A stretch of 64,000 bases of DNA from Myxococcus dinghuensis (GTDB lineage Bacteria > Myxococcota > Myxococcia > Myxococcales > Myxococcaceae): positions 1 to 64,000 of the forward strand of contig NZ_JAKCFB010000017.1 in the NCBI RefSeq assembly GCF_024198235.1, in the 5' to 3' direction. Each line of letters begins with the position of its first letter. The first letter of the stretch is position 1. The translations under genes and the position numbers were made by a program. The notes beneath the pieces are model-generated. The model did no database searches. It was not told where the DNA came from and saw only the letters and a list, made by a program, of their open reading frames with translations. Shown in pieces: positions 48,915-57,709 of this stretch.

Positions 48915-49178
48915 ATGACGGACGAGGAAAAGGTCAAGGCGATGCGGCTCGCCCGAGCGATTGCCTCGGATATCTCGCTCTACAACGAGCAGAAGATCAT
49001 CAAGGGCATCGAGCAGGACAATCTCTTCGATGTCCTCAAGGAGGAACTCGAGGAGGGTCGCGAGCTGTACAGGAGTCGCGTCAGCCAGGAGATCTTCACC
49101 AAGGCGAACTTCTTCGAGCGCGCCGTGAATGACATCGTCCTGCGCTCCAAGGCGCACGTGAAGTCGAAGATCTGGTAG
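48915..49178 (+). CDS. Small conserved cytoplasmic protein
   Basis: 87 residues, all helical and charged: DEEKVKAMRLARAIASDISL, YNEQKIIKGIEQDN, ELEEGRELYRSRV. No motif is recognised. ATG at 48915 follows GGGAGGACG. It lies 10 bases before rluD and may be co-transcribed. The strong ribosome binding site and dense helical content support a real gene. Confidence 0.78.
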   Translation: MTDEEKVKAMRLARAIASDISLYNEQKIIKGIEQDNLFDVLKEELEEGRELYRSRVSQEIFTKANFFERAVNDIVLRSKAHVKSKIW

Positions 49179-49188
49179 TCCGCTGAAC

Positions 49189-50229
49189 GTGGCAGCGCCC
49201 GACACCCGCGAGCACCGCGCCGCGCCCTCCGCTCGTGGAGAGCGCGTGGATCAGTATCTCGCGCAGGCGTTCCCCGACCTCACCCGCTCCCGCATCCGCT
49301 CCCTCATCGACGACGGCCATGTCCTCGTTGATGGGCGCGTCGTGAAGGCCGCGTTGCGGCTGCGCGGTGGCGAGCTGCTCACCCTGCACGTCCCCGCACC
49401 CGTCGCCGCCATCCCCGAGGCGGAGGCCCTGCCGCTCACGTTGCTGCACGAGGACAAGGACCTCGTGGTGGTGGACAAGGCGGCGGGCATGGTGGTGCAC
49501 CCCGGCGCGGGCCACGCGTCCGGCACGCTCGTCAACGCCCTGCTGCACCGGGTGAAGGACCTGGCGGGCGTGGGCGGGGAGCTGCGCCCCGGCATCGTCC
49601 ACCGCCTCGACAAGGACACCACCGGCTGTCTCGCCGTGGCGAAGAACGACCAGGCCCTGGTCGCGCTCCAGAAGTCCTTCAAGACGCGCGCGGTGCAGAA
49701 GACGTATCTCGCGCTCGTGCACGGCGCCCCGCCCGCGGAGGGGCGCATCGAGACGCTCTACGGGCGTCACCCCGTCCACCGGCAGCGCTTCACCGGCAAG
49801 GTGAGGGAGGGCAAGCCGGCCATCACCCTCTACCGCGTGCTCGAGGTGTTCGACGGCGCCGCGCTGGTGGAGGTGGACCTGCTCACGGGCCGCACGCACC
49901 AGATCCGCGTCCACCTCTCGGAGGCGGGCCATCCGCTCCTCGGTGACACGCTCTACGGCGCGGGTCGCAAGCCCAAGGGGCTCGCGGGCGAGGCCCAGTC
50001 GCTCGTGGGGCGTCAGGCGCTGCACGCGTGGCGGCTGGCGTTCGCGCACCCGCGTACGGGCAAGGCGCTCTCGCTGGAGGCCCCCATCCCGGCGGACCTC
50101 GAGGCGGCGCTGCGCCTGTTGCGAGGTGCCGGCGCGGAGCCGGAGGTGGAGCCCGCGCCGGCCCGGAAGAAGGCCCCGGCGCGGAAGAAGGCCGCGAAGC
50201 GCGCGGCGCCTACAGGCCGGACACGCTGA
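49189..50229 (+). CDS. rluD: 23S rRNA pseudouridine synthase (RluD-like)
   Basis: 346 residues. S4 domain at about 18-75 (ERVDQYLAQAFPDLTRSRIR), then the RsuA/RluA catalytic domain: GIVHRLDKDTTG with D141, GRTHQIRVHL and LLGDTLYG. It makes pseudouridines in 23S rRNA helix 69, by homology. A basic tail KKAPARKKAAKR extends beyond the family end, perhaps to bind rRNA. GTG start at 49189. The last 20 bases overlap the convergent HD gene. Confidence 0.93.
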   Translation: MAAPDTREHRAAPSARGERVDQYLAQAFPDLTRSRIRSLIDDGHVLVDGRVVKAALRLRGGELLTLHVPAPVAAIPEAEALPLTLLHEDKDLVVVDKAAGMVVHPGAGHASGTLVNALLHRVKDLAGVGGELRPGIVHRLDKDTTGCLAVAKNDQALVALQKSFKTRAVQKTYLALVHGAPPAEGRIETLYGRHPVHRQRFTGKVREGKPAITLYRVLEVFDGAALVEVDLLTGRTHQIRVHLSEAGHPLLGDTLYGAGRKPKGLAGEAQSLVGRQALHAWRLAFAHPRTGKALSLEAPIPADLEAALRLLRGAGAEPEVEPAPARKKAPARKKAAKRAAPTGRTR

Positions 50230-51520
50230 GCGTCTGCTGGCGCTTGGACAGCACCTTCACGGGCTGGATGGCCATGACGCGCATGAAGACCTGGAGCAGC
50301 TCCGGGTCGAACTTGTTGCGCATCTCCGTCCACATCAGCATGAGCGCGACCTCCGGGCCGTAGGCATCCCGGTAGGGGCGCTTGGAGGTGAGCGCGTCGT
50401 AGGCGTCGCAGATGGCGATGATCTTCGCGTAGGCCCCGAGGTTCGTCTTCGGGATGATCATCTGGATGTTGCCGCGAGCGTCGCGCACGGCCGTTCCGAA
50501 GTCCGTCTTGTGCTCGAACGTGGTGACGACGCGCAGCAGGGTGGAGCGGCTGAAGCCCTTCTCCATGAGGATGTTGCGCACGGAGATGAGGGGCGCGCGC
50601 TGCACGGCCACGCGCTCGTCCGCCGTCAGGGCGCCGCGCTTCGTCGCCAGCTCCTCCGGCAGCGTCGTCATGCCCGCGTCGTGGAAGAGGGCGATGTAGC
50701 CCAGGTCGCGCAGCTGCGGCTTGGTGAGCCCCAGCTCCGCGCCGAAGACGATGCTCATCAGGCAGACGTTGACCTGGTGGTACACGAGGTACTCGTGTTC
50801 CCGCTTCATGGTCGTCATGCCCAGGAAGTGCGTCTTCTGCTCGAAGGAGATGTCGACGAAGTCCTGCACCAACCGCAGCGCCTTGGAGGCGTTGATGGGT
50901 TTGCCGGCGCGGACGGACTCCAGGTACTTGCTGATGAAGAAGACCGAGCGCGCGTAGACGGTCATCGCGTACTTCTTCCGGTCGACCTTCTGGTCGCCCG
51001 GATCGTTCATGTCCTTGTCGAGCTTCTCCTTCAGCTTGGAGAACTTGGCGACGCGCATGTTGAGCAGCTTGCGCCCGGCGAGGCCGTCCTCCTCGGCCGC
51101 CGTCGCCTGCTCCTTGCTGAAGATCCACACGAAGTTCTTCAGCTCGGGGACCGTCACCTGCTTGGTGAGGGTGAAGCCGCCCACGTCCTTCGCGCGCATC
51201 TCCGACAGCAGGTAGCGCTGGTTCTCGATGGAGTTGAGGTCCACCTTCACCAGCATGCTGTTCAGGTAGAACGAGTCCTTGACGCCCACCAGCTCCAGCC
51301 GGCCTTCCTTGCCGATGATCTGGTTGATGATGTCCTGGAGCTGGTGCAGCGGCTTCTCGAAGACGGCGTTCTCGGGGTCGTACATCTTCACCGAGCGCAC
51401 CAGCATGTAGAGGCCCGCGACCATCGACCGCGAGAGCGCCTGGAGCTTCTCGTTGTGCTCACGGCCGAACTCGGTCGTGCTCTCGTCCTGGCTCTGGGTG
51501 ACCTTCAGGTTCTCGGCCAT
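50210..51520 (-). CDS. HD-GYP-like protein with degenerate GYP motif
   Basis: 436 residues. The C-terminal half holds an HD domain: YHQVNVCLMS (H248), FHDAGM (H280-D281), and CDAYDALTSKRPYRDAYGP near the end. The region where HD-GYP enzymes have HHExxDGxGYP reads TTFEHKTDFGTA, so the GYP loop is lost and c-di-GMP hydrolysis is doubtful. The N-terminal half (1-200) is an unassigned helical domain. It is three bases downstream of the HEAT-repeat gene, likely one operon. The 3' end overlaps rluD by 20 bases. Confidence 0.85.
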   Translation of the reverse strand: MAENLKVTQSQDESTTEFGREHNEKLQALSRSMVAGLYMLVRSVKMYDPENAVFEKPLHQLQDIINQIIGKEGRLELVGVKDSFYLNSMLVKVDLNSIENQRYLLSEMRAKDVGGFTLTKQVTVPELKNFVWIFSKEQATAAEEDGLAGRKLLNMRVAKFSKLKEKLDKDMNDPGDQKVDRKKYAMTVYARSVFFISKYLESVRAGKPINASKALRLVQDFVDISFEQKTHFLGMTTMKREHEYLVYHQVNVCLMSIVFGAELGLTKPQLRDLGYIALFHDAGMTTLPEELATKRGALTADERVAVQRAPLISVRNILMEKGFSRSTLLRVVTTFEHKTDFGTAVRDARGNIQMIIPKTNLGAYAKIIAICDAYDALTSKRPYRDAYGPEVALMLMWTEMRNKFDPELLQVFMRVMAIQPVKVLSKRQQTLSVSGL

Positions 51521-51523
51521 GGG

Positions 51524-53281
51524 TCAGGTCTCCTCCGGGAGCGCCGAATCACCGAACAGCGTCTTGCGCGTCTGGTACATCGCCTTGCGGGCCGCGGTGA
51601 GCAGCTCCACCGGCAGGTTGCGGTCCTCGACCACCGCTTGCAGCATCTTGTAGCTCTGGATGGAGGTCGCGCCCGCCAGGCCGTTGATGGCGAGCAGCTT
51701 GTCCTCCGTCACCCGCTTCTTGTTGAGCAGGGAGGGCTTCACCGCCAGGAGCTGCTGCATGTGCGAGAGCGCGGCGGGCGTCCCCGTGGAGCCGACCGCG
51801 TGGTAGAGCGCCATGCGCTCGTCGAGCGTCTTCTTCTCGAAGCCGGGGTCGCGGACGATGCGCATCAGGTCGGCGAAGGCCTTGTCGCGGTCGAACTCGG
51901 GCAGCATGCGCGCCGCCGTCATGCGCACCTGGGCGATGGGGTCCGTGAGCGCCTCGGCGATGAGGCGGCGGGCCTCGCCCGTGCGGCCCCGGCCGATGAT
52001 GCTGATGACCTCCAGCTTCACCACCAGGTTGGGGCTCTTGAGCACCTGCCCGAACATCTTGATGCGGTCCGGGTGGTTGCTCTTCTCCAGCACGTAGACC
52101 ATGTCGCGCACCGTCTGCGGACGGTCCGACGTGAGCCGCGACACGAAGGGCTCCGGCAACTCGCGCGCGAAGGGCGCCAGCGCGTCGCACACCAGCGCGC
52201 GGTTCTCCGGAATCTCCAGCGTCTCCAGCACCGTCAGCAGCGGGATGATGGAGTCGCGGTCCAGCGCCTGGAGGTAGCGCATCACGTCCGCGGGGTTCTT
52301 CGGCCGCATGCCCTTGAGCGACTCGCCCAGGCGCATCAGCCGCTGCTCCTCGCCCATCTTGTGCAGGAAGGTCTCCAGCAGCCGGCCCAGGCCGCTGTCC
52401 CTCTGCGACAGCGCGCGCAGCTTGAGGACGATCTGGTTGATGGTGCCGAAGTCGTCCTGGAGCAGGAGCATGTCCAGCAACTGCATGAAGATCTCCTCGA
52501 GCAGGTTGCCGTCCTCCACGCCGCCTTCCACGACCTGGAACACCGCGCTCACCAGCTTGGGGAACAGCCGGGAGCCTTCCTCCTCCATCACCTCACGCTG
52601 GAGCTTCGCCTTCAGCTCGTCCGACGCGTGCCGTCCGCCCACGACGAGGCCGCGGATCTGCTCCACGCCGTCCAGCTTCGCGTCCAGGTCCTCCGCGGAC
52701 ACACGCGCGAAGCGCAGGTAGTCATCCGAGTTCGTCTGGAGGCGGGAGTAGAGGTAGCCCACCACCTTGTCGACCTCGACCTGGACCTCCTCCTCGGAGG
52801 CGTTCTCCATGGAGAAGCCTTCCACCACCACGTACTCGACGTGCTCCATGCCCGCGCGCCACAACTGCGCCAGCACGTCCTCCGCGCCGCGCTCCGGCTC
52901 CGACAGCGCGATGAGCGTGAAGGTGACCAGCTCCTCCACCGCCAACCCCGGCCGGAAGATGAGCTGGCGGATGCCGTCGCGGAAGAACTTGTAGGGGAGG
53001 GGCGTGTCCTCGGAGAACAACGTCTCGCCGTGCAGCATGAGGTTCTGCTGCTCGACCTTGAGCGACAGGGGTCCGAATTTTTCCGTATAGGCGGCGATGG
53101 ACTCCAGCGCCTTGGCGAGGAACTCCGGGAAGCGGCCCTCGTTGTGGCGATACATGCCGATCTGCTTGATGCCCTTGAGCAGGTGGAACGCGAACGTCCG
53201 CGCCATCTCCACCTTCTCGCGGACCTCGGGGGCCAGTTGGCCCTCCGTGCTCGCGTCCTGGGTCTTCTGGGGCTGGGCCAT
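51524..53281 (-). CDS. HEAT-repeat protein
   Basis: 585 residues, cytoplasmic, helical throughout. The last 300 residues hold HEAT-like repeats: NRALVCDALAPFARELPEPF, VVKLEVISIIGRGRTGEARR, DPIAQVRMTAARMLPEFDRD. The N-terminal half contains LLKGIKQIGMYRHNEGRFPE and LKVEQQNLMLHGETLFSED, resembling the N-terminal region of the HD partner (KMYDPENAVFEKPLHQLQ, then VKDSFYLNSMLVKV). This suggests the two proteins share a domain. Function unknown; scaffold for signalling is inference. Confidence 0.82.
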   Translation of the reverse strand: MAQPQKTQDASTEGQLAPEVREKVEMARTFAFHLLKGIKQIGMYRHNEGRFPEFLAKALESIAAYTEKFGPLSLKVEQQNLMLHGETLFSEDTPLPYKFFRDGIRQLIFRPGLAVEELVTFTLIALSEPERGAEDVLAQLWRAGMEHVEYVVVEGFSMENASEEEVQVEVDKVVGYLYSRLQTNSDDYLRFARVSAEDLDAKLDGVEQIRGLVVGGRHASDELKAKLQREVMEEEGSRLFPKLVSAVFQVVEGGVEDGNLLEEIFMQLLDMLLLQDDFGTINQIVLKLRALSQRDSGLGRLLETFLHKMGEEQRLMRLGESLKGMRPKNPADVMRYLQALDRDSIIPLLTVLETLEIPENRALVCDALAPFARELPEPFVSRLTSDRPQTVRDMVYVLEKSNHPDRIKMFGQVLKSPNLVVKLEVISIIGRGRTGEARRLIAEALTDPIAQVRMTAARMLPEFDRDKAFADLMRIVRDPGFEKKTLDERMALYHAVGSTGTPAALSHMQQLLAVKPSLLNKKRVTEDKLLAINGLAGATSIQSYKMLQAVVEDRNLPVELLTAARKAMYQTRKTLFGDSALPEET

Positions 53282-53370
53282 GCGTCTGCAACTCTCCGCT
53301 CGAGCGGTAGGGCAAGCCTACCGCGATTTCTGCTCGCACCCCAGTCAACCGCCGCTGGAACTCCGAGGAC

Positions 53371-53387
53371 TTGGCGTGAGACATGCT
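53371..53387 (+). promoter_or_regulatory. Sigma-54-like promoter before the Bor-like gene
   Basis: TTGGC (53371-53375) and ATGCT (53383-53387) have the exact spacing of -24/-12 elements (TGGC, eight bases, TGC), about 73 bases before the start at 53460. The -12 element has A for the first T. It is a candidate only. Confidence 0.28.
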
Positions 53388-53459
53388 GCGTCACGGGAGT
53401 ATCACTGGAATTTCCGACTAAGGTCCCGCACGCCCCGAGTGCGGAGGAGCCTGAAAGAC

Positions 53460-53783
53460 ATGCTGCGAGCGATGTTCTGTATCGTGGTGGTGGGGACGTT
53501 GCCCGGGTGTTTCCGGATGAGCGTGCGGTCAGGAGCGCCCCGGGAGGGTCTTCCCGTGCAGCGCATGGGGTCCACGCTGGTGTACGGGCTGACGACGTCC
53601 AACGTCGCCGCGCCGGAGTGCCAGCACGGCCTGTCCCGGGTGGACGTGTACTGGCCGTGGTGGAGCCCGCTCGTCTACATGGCGACCTTCGGCATCGTCA
53701 CGCCCCTGCGCGCCGAATACGTCTGCGCGGAGGCCGCGTCCGCCGCGCAGGCCCCCGTGCCGGACTCCATTCCCCCGCTCTGA
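53460..53783 (+). CDS. Bor-family lipoprotein
   Basis: 107 residues. Signal peptide with lipobox LPGC (FCIVVVGTLPGC), then GLTTSNVAAPECQHGLSRVD and TFGIVTPLRAEYVCAE. The end matches the GIYTPLEARVYC motif of the lambda Bor/Iss serum-resistance lipoproteins; the two internal cysteines are kept. It sits in the outer membrane by inference. GGAGGAGC precedes the ATG. No phage genes are nearby, so this is a chromosomal member. Confidence 0.75.
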   Translation: MLRAMFCIVVVGTLPGCFRMSVRSGAPREGLPVQRMGSTLVYGLTTSNVAAPECQHGLSRVDVYWPWWSPLVYMATFGIVTPLRAEYVCAEAASAAQAPVPDSIPPL

Positions 53784-53803
53784 GGCGGGGCGGGGAAACG
53801 CAA

Positions 53804-53835
53804 CGAGGCGGCGGGCCATGGGCCACGCCGCCTCG
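53804..53835 (-). terminator. Terminator between convergent Bor-like and OPT genes
   Basis: CGAGGCGGCG (53804-53813) pairs with CGCCGCCTCG (53826-53835), a perfect 10-bp stem. Read on the minus strand it is followed by TTGCGTTT, so it ends the OPT transcript; it may also serve the plus strand. Confidence 0.72.
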
Positions 53836-53858
53836 CGCAAAACCCCGGTCGGGGACGA

Positions 53859-56321
53859 CTACTTGGCCGCCGGCGGGGGCGACTCGGCGCCGCTGGGGCC
53901 CCTGAGGGCCGAGCGGAGCAGGAACACGGTGATGCCGGCGAAGAAGAGCAGGCCCCACAGGTTGGACCAGAGCGGGTGCGCCATCTCGCTCTCGCCCACC
54001 GCGTTGAGGAAGCCGCCCAGCGCGCCCTCATGTCCGAAGAGCGCCGGGAGGTTGATGGCGCGCGTGCCGGCGCCATCCGTGACGATCTCCAGGAAGGCGA
54101 TGAGCACGCCCGCGATGGAGCCGCCGGCGATGTAGCCGGAGGACAGCAGGGTGCCCGGCGAGAAGTCGGAGTCGCTGGCGCCGCGGATGCGGTCCACCGC
54201 GTAGCGCACCATGCCACCCACGAAGAGCGGCGCGCTGCTGCTGATGGGCAGGTAGACGCCCACGGCGAAGGGGAGGGCGGACACGCCGCACAGCTCCAGC
54301 ATCAGCGCGATGAACACGCCCAGCAGCACCAGGTCCCACGGCAGCCGCTGCGTCAGGATGCCGTCGATGATGAGCGAGAACAGCTGCGCCTTCGGGGCCG
54401 CGTAGCGGGTGAGCGCCTGGCCCTCGTAGCTGCTGATGCGGCCGCCGATGCCCGGGTCCACCACGTACTCGATGGTGCCGCTCGCGTCGACCAGGTACTT
54501 GCCCGCGGGCACCGGGGTGTCCGCGCCGCGCACGTAGCCTTCCTTGAAGGTCCGCTCGGGGCCCGTGGTGACCGCGCCCAGGTCGGACACCTTCACCTGC
54601 GCGCCGCCGGTGGGGTTGAGCGTCACCGCGCCCACCGCCTGGACCGTCTCCTGGCGCCAGGTGCGCAGCACGAGGCCGCCGTTGACGTTGGCCAGCTCGT
54701 AGCCCTGCGCCCAGGCCGCCTTGCGCAGCGCCGCCTCGTCCAGGCCACGCGCCGTCAGCGACTCGGAGGAGACCGCCCACGGGAAGGTGTGCTGCACCCG
54801 CGTCTCGTTGGTCAGCTCCGTCACCTGCACGCCGGGGTGGGGCTCCGGGATGGTGACGGTGGCGCCCTTGTTGAGCGTCACGAGCACGACGCCGATGAAC
54901 ATGGCGCTGGTGAGCACGCCCACGAAGAGGGCCACCTGCTGCTTGCGGGGCGTGCCGCCCACCAGGAAGGCCGTCTTGAGGTCCTGCGCCGTGGTGCCGC
55001 CGTTGGACGCCGCGATGCCGACGATGGCCGCGGTGGTGAGGGCCATGAAGCGGTCCTCGGAGTTCGTCCAGCCGAAGAGCAGGTAGACGAGGCACGTGAC
55101 GAGCAGCGTGGCCACCACCATGCCGGAGATGGGGTTGGAGGAGCTGCCGATCTCACCGGTGATGCGCGCGCTCACCGTCACGAAGAAGAAGCCGAAGATG
55201 ACGATGAGGACCGCGGAGATGAAGTTCACCTGGAGCGGCGGGGCCAGGAAGATGGCGAGCACCAGGAGCACGCTGCCCACGAGCACCACGGTGATCGGCA
55301 GGTCCTGCTCCGTGCGCAGCAGCGTGGGGGCGCCGTTGGAGCGGCTGGCCCGCAGCGACTCCACGCCGCGCTTGAACGCGCCGATGATGGTGGGCAGCGA
55401 GCGGATGAGGCTGATGAGGCCGCCCGTCGCCACCGCGCCCGCGCCGATGTAGAGCACGTACGCGTTGCGGATCTGATCCGGCGACATGTCCTTGATGAGC
55501 ATGCCGTTGTGGACCAGCAGCGGCTGCGTCAGGCCGCTGCCGAAGAAGGAGATGGCGGGGATGAGGATGAGGTAGCTCAGCACGCCACCGGCGAAGGTGA
55601 TGGCCGCCACCCGGGGGCCGATGATGTAGCCCACGCCGAGCAGCTCCGGGCTCACCTCCGTGGACAGCGTGGCGCTCTTGAGGCCCTTGAGCGGGGTGCT
55701 CAGCACCTCGCGGAACAGCTTCATGCCCGAGTAGGCGAACTTGTAGATGCCGCCCACGAGGAAGCCGATGATGACCGTGCGCGCGTTGGTGCCGCCCTGC
55801 TCGCCCACGATGAGCACGTCCGCGCTCGCCGTCCCCTCCGGGTAGGGCAGCTTGCCGTGCTCCTGGACGATGAGGCCCTGGCGCAGGGGGATCATCATCA
55901 GCACGCCGAGCACGCCGCCCAGCGCCGCGGTGAGGAACGCGTGCGTCAGGCTGATGTCGTAGCCCAGCAGCAGCAGCGCCGGGAGCGCGGCCGCCACGCC
56001 GAACGCCAGCGACTCACCGGCCGAGCCGGTGGTCTGGACGATGGTGTTCTCGAGGATGTTCGACTTGCCCAGGGTCCGGAAGATGGCGATGGAGAGCACC
56101 GCCACGGGGATGGACGCGGACACCGTGAGGCCGACCTTGATGGCCAGGTACACGGACGAGGCCGCGAAGACGATGCCCAGCACCGAGCCGAGCACCAGCC
56201 CGCGGAGCGTCATCTCCGTGGGCGACTGGTCGGCCGATACGTACGGCGTGTGGTGGAGGGGCGTGGTCGATTGCGCGATGGGCACGCGATCGTCGACGAC
56301 CGGAGGGGTTCCGTGGGCCAA
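53859..56321 (-). CDS. OPT-family oligopeptide transporter with soluble insert
   Basis: 820 residues, about 14 hydrophobic segments. The N-terminus has MTLRGLVLGSVLGIVFAASS and YLAIKVGLTVSASIPVAVLS, the OPT signature with NILENTIVQTTGSAGESLAF. It imports peptides or metal chelates through the inner membrane. A soluble segment of about 150 residues (about 490-640, from TIPEPHPGVQVTELTNE to VDPGIGGRISSYEG) splits the last third and includes two short beta-rich units. This is longer than in ordinary OPTs. The start at 56321 follows GAGCCTCTCGCTTGG, no clear Shine-Dalgarno. Confidence 0.9.
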   Translation of the reverse strand: MAHGTPPVVDDRVPIAQSTTPLHHTPYVSADQSPTEMTLRGLVLGSVLGIVFAASSVYLAIKVGLTVSASIPVAVLSIAIFRTLGKSNILENTIVQTTGSAGESLAFGVAAALPALLLLGYDISLTHAFLTAALGGVLGVLMMIPLRQGLIVQEHGKLPYPEGTASADVLIVGEQGGTNARTVIIGFLVGGIYKFAYSGMKLFREVLSTPLKGLKSATLSTEVSPELLGVGYIIGPRVAAITFAGGVLSYLILIPAISFFGSGLTQPLLVHNGMLIKDMSPDQIRNAYVLYIGAGAVATGGLISLIRSLPTIIGAFKRGVESLRASRSNGAPTLLRTEQDLPITVVLVGSVLLVLAIFLAPPLQVNFISAVLIVIFGFFFVTVSARITGEIGSSSNPISGMVVATLLVTCLVYLLFGWTNSEDRFMALTTAAIVGIAASNGGTTAQDLKTAFLVGGTPRKQQVALFVGVLTSAMFIGVVLVTLNKGATVTIPEPHPGVQVTELTNETRVQHTFPWAVSSESLTARGLDEAALRKAAWAQGYELANVNGGLVLRTWRQETVQAVGAVTLNPTGGAQVKVSDLGAVTTGPERTFKEGYVRGADTPVPAGKYLVDASGTIEYVVDPGIGGRISSYEGQALTRYAAPKAQLFSLIIDGILTQRLPWDLVLLGVFIALMLELCGVSALPFAVGVYLPISSSAPLFVGGMVRYAVDRIRGASDSDFSPGTLLSSGYIAGGSIAGVLIAFLEIVTDGAGTRAINLPALFGHEGALGGFLNAVGESEMAHPLWSNLWGLLFFAGITVFLLRSALRGPSGAESPPPAAK

Positions 56322-56401
56322 GCGAGAGGCTCCTTACGAGGGAATCCGGCCCCTTCTAGCAGGGCGCGGCCCGGTCGCGAAGCGAAGGCCCACAAATGAA
56401 C

Positions 56402-56433
56402 GGCACCTCCACCCCGGGGAGGGGGGAGGTGCC
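56402..56433 (-). terminator. Terminator after the sigma factor gene
   Basis: GGCACCTCC (56402-56410) pairs with GGAGGTGCC (56425-56433); inside, CCCC pairs with GGGG. On the minus strand GTTCATTTGTG follows. It ends the sigma factor message before the OPT gene. Confidence 0.68.
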
Positions 56434-56483
56434 AGGGAGGCGGCCGCCGGTGGTCGGGGCCGACCTGTCGCGTCAGGCGCGGC

Positions 56484-57371
56484 TCACTGGTGGAGGGCGC
56501 CGGCCTCCGGGTCGACCTCCGCCATGAGCGCCGCCAGCTCCGCCTTCAGCTTGTCCTTGGCGCGGATCTCCAACTGGCGGGCGCGCTCGCGGGAGAAGCC
56601 GAAGTGCTCGCCCAGCTCCTTGAGCGTCATGGGGCGCTCGTTCATCACCCGCTGCTCGATGATGAAGCGCTCGCGCGGGTCCAGCCGCATCAGCGCGGTG
56701 CGGACCCGGGCGTTGATGAGCCCCGCCTCCTCCTTGTCCGCGAACTCGTCGTCCTGCGGCGCGGCGGCGCTGACCACGAAGTCCACGTGGCTGTTGCCGC
56801 CGTCCTCGCCCATGGGCGCGTCCAGGGACAGGTCGCGTCCGCCCATGCGCTGCTCCATCTCCCGGACCTCGCCCGGCTTCACGTGCAGCCGGCGGGCGAT
56901 CTCCTCCACGTTCACCACCGCCTCGCCGTTGCCGAACTTCTCCAACTCGCGGCGCGTCCGGGCGAGGCTGAAGAACAGCTTGCGCTGGGCCTGGGTGGTT
57001 CCCAGCTTCACCAGCGACCAGCTCTTGAGGATGTAGTTCTGGATGTACGCGCGGATCCACCACACCGCGTAGGAGATGAGGCGGATGCCCTTGTCCGGGT
57101 CGAACTTCTGCACCGCCTTCATCAGGCCGATGTTCCCCTCCTGGATGAGGTCGGACATCTTGATGCCGTAGGAGCGGTACTCGTAGGCCACCTTCACCAC
57201 GAAGCGCAGGTTCGAGGTGACGAGCCGGTGGCCGGCCGCCAGGTCGCCCCGGATGAAGCTGCGCGCCAACGCCTGCTCCTCCTCCACCGTCAGGAGCGAG
57301 TAGTGGTTGATCTCCGAGAGGTACATCGCCAGGGAGCCGGAGTTGGACGATTGCTCGGTGGAAGCCTGCAT
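56484..57371 (-). CDS. rpoH: RNA polymerase sigma factor, RpoH (sigma-32) type
   Basis: 295 residues. Region 2: [40 protein letters not shown] (core binding and -10 reading), [14 protein letters not shown]. Region 4: [20 protein letters not shown] and [20 protein letters not shown]. The short region 1 and lack of sigma-70 domain 1.1 place it near sigma-32; related myxobacterial factors are called SigB, SigC and SigE. The ATG at 57371 follows GGGAG by nine bases. In-frame ATGs at 57491 and 57530 would add 40 or 53 residues, without good ribosome binding sites. Followed by a terminator. Confidence 0.9.
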   Translation of the reverse strand: MQASTEQSSNSGSLAMYLSEINHYSLLTVEEEQALARSFIRGDLAAGHRLVTSNLRFVVKVAYEYRSYGIKMSDLIQEGNIGLMKAVQKFDPDKGIRLISYAVWWIRAYIQNYILKSWSLVKLGTTQAQRKLFFSLARTRRELEKFGNGEAVVNVEEIARRLHVKPGEVREMEQRMGGRDLSLDAPMGEDGGNSHVDFVVSAAAPQDDEFADKEEAGLINARVRTALMRLDPRERFIIEQRVMNERPMTLKELGEHFGFSRERARQLEIRAKDKLKAELAALMAEVDPEAGALHQ

Positions 57372-57709
57372 GGGTGGTTTCTCCCGACGGGGGACCTCCG
57401 TGGAGGCCGCCTCAAAGGTTTTGGATGTCGCGACGACTTGACGAGAGCGATGTCTGAGCAACCGCGGTGCCACGGAAACGTCCACTGCCATCCCCAATGA
57501 CTCTGGGGGGTTGGCGGACACGGTGCTCATGTACACAGAAGGCGGCCTGTAACCGTTACGGGGGCCCCGGGAACGCGTCCCGACTTCACGCCTGTAGAAT
57601 GTGCGCGGATGTCCACGAGTCGCCTCCTGTGGGAAACGCCTAACGGCCCCCACGGGGGCTGTCCGCGCGCGGGTGCAACACGCTCGGAGGGCGACCAGGG
57701 ACCCGAGGG
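57372..57709. other. 338-base gap upstream of the sigma factor gene
   Basis: No gene is supported. It holds a GCCCCC/GGGGGC stem (57646-57659), an 11-base palindrome GTAACCGTTAC (57549-57559), a CCCC/GGGG stem near 57493-57510, and an open frame that continues the sigma factor gene upstream to 57530. No sigma-70 pair on the minus strand is convincing. It probably carries the sigma factor promoter and leader. Confidence 0.6.
57646..57659 (-). terminator. Hairpin after the transglutaminase gene
   Basis: GCCCCC and GGGGGC (57646-57651, 57654-57659) with a two-base centre, effectively a four-base loop. On the minus strand CGTTAGGCGTTT follows. It probably ends the MoxR operon transcript. Confidence 0.5.

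Noticed and set aside
53460-53783. A prophage remnant carrying bor
   Set aside because: No phage genes, integrase, att repeats or base-composition shift around it.
49943-53905. A 1,320-codon open frame on the plus strand
   Set aside because: It runs antisense to the HD and HEAT genes. Its protein is low complexity (Arg/His/Leu/Val rich) and has no motifs; GC-rich codon bias leaves such frames open.
53976-56399. An 807-codon plus-strand frame
   Set aside because: Antisense of the OPT transporter, composed mostly of Arg, His, Glu, Ala and Val; no domain.
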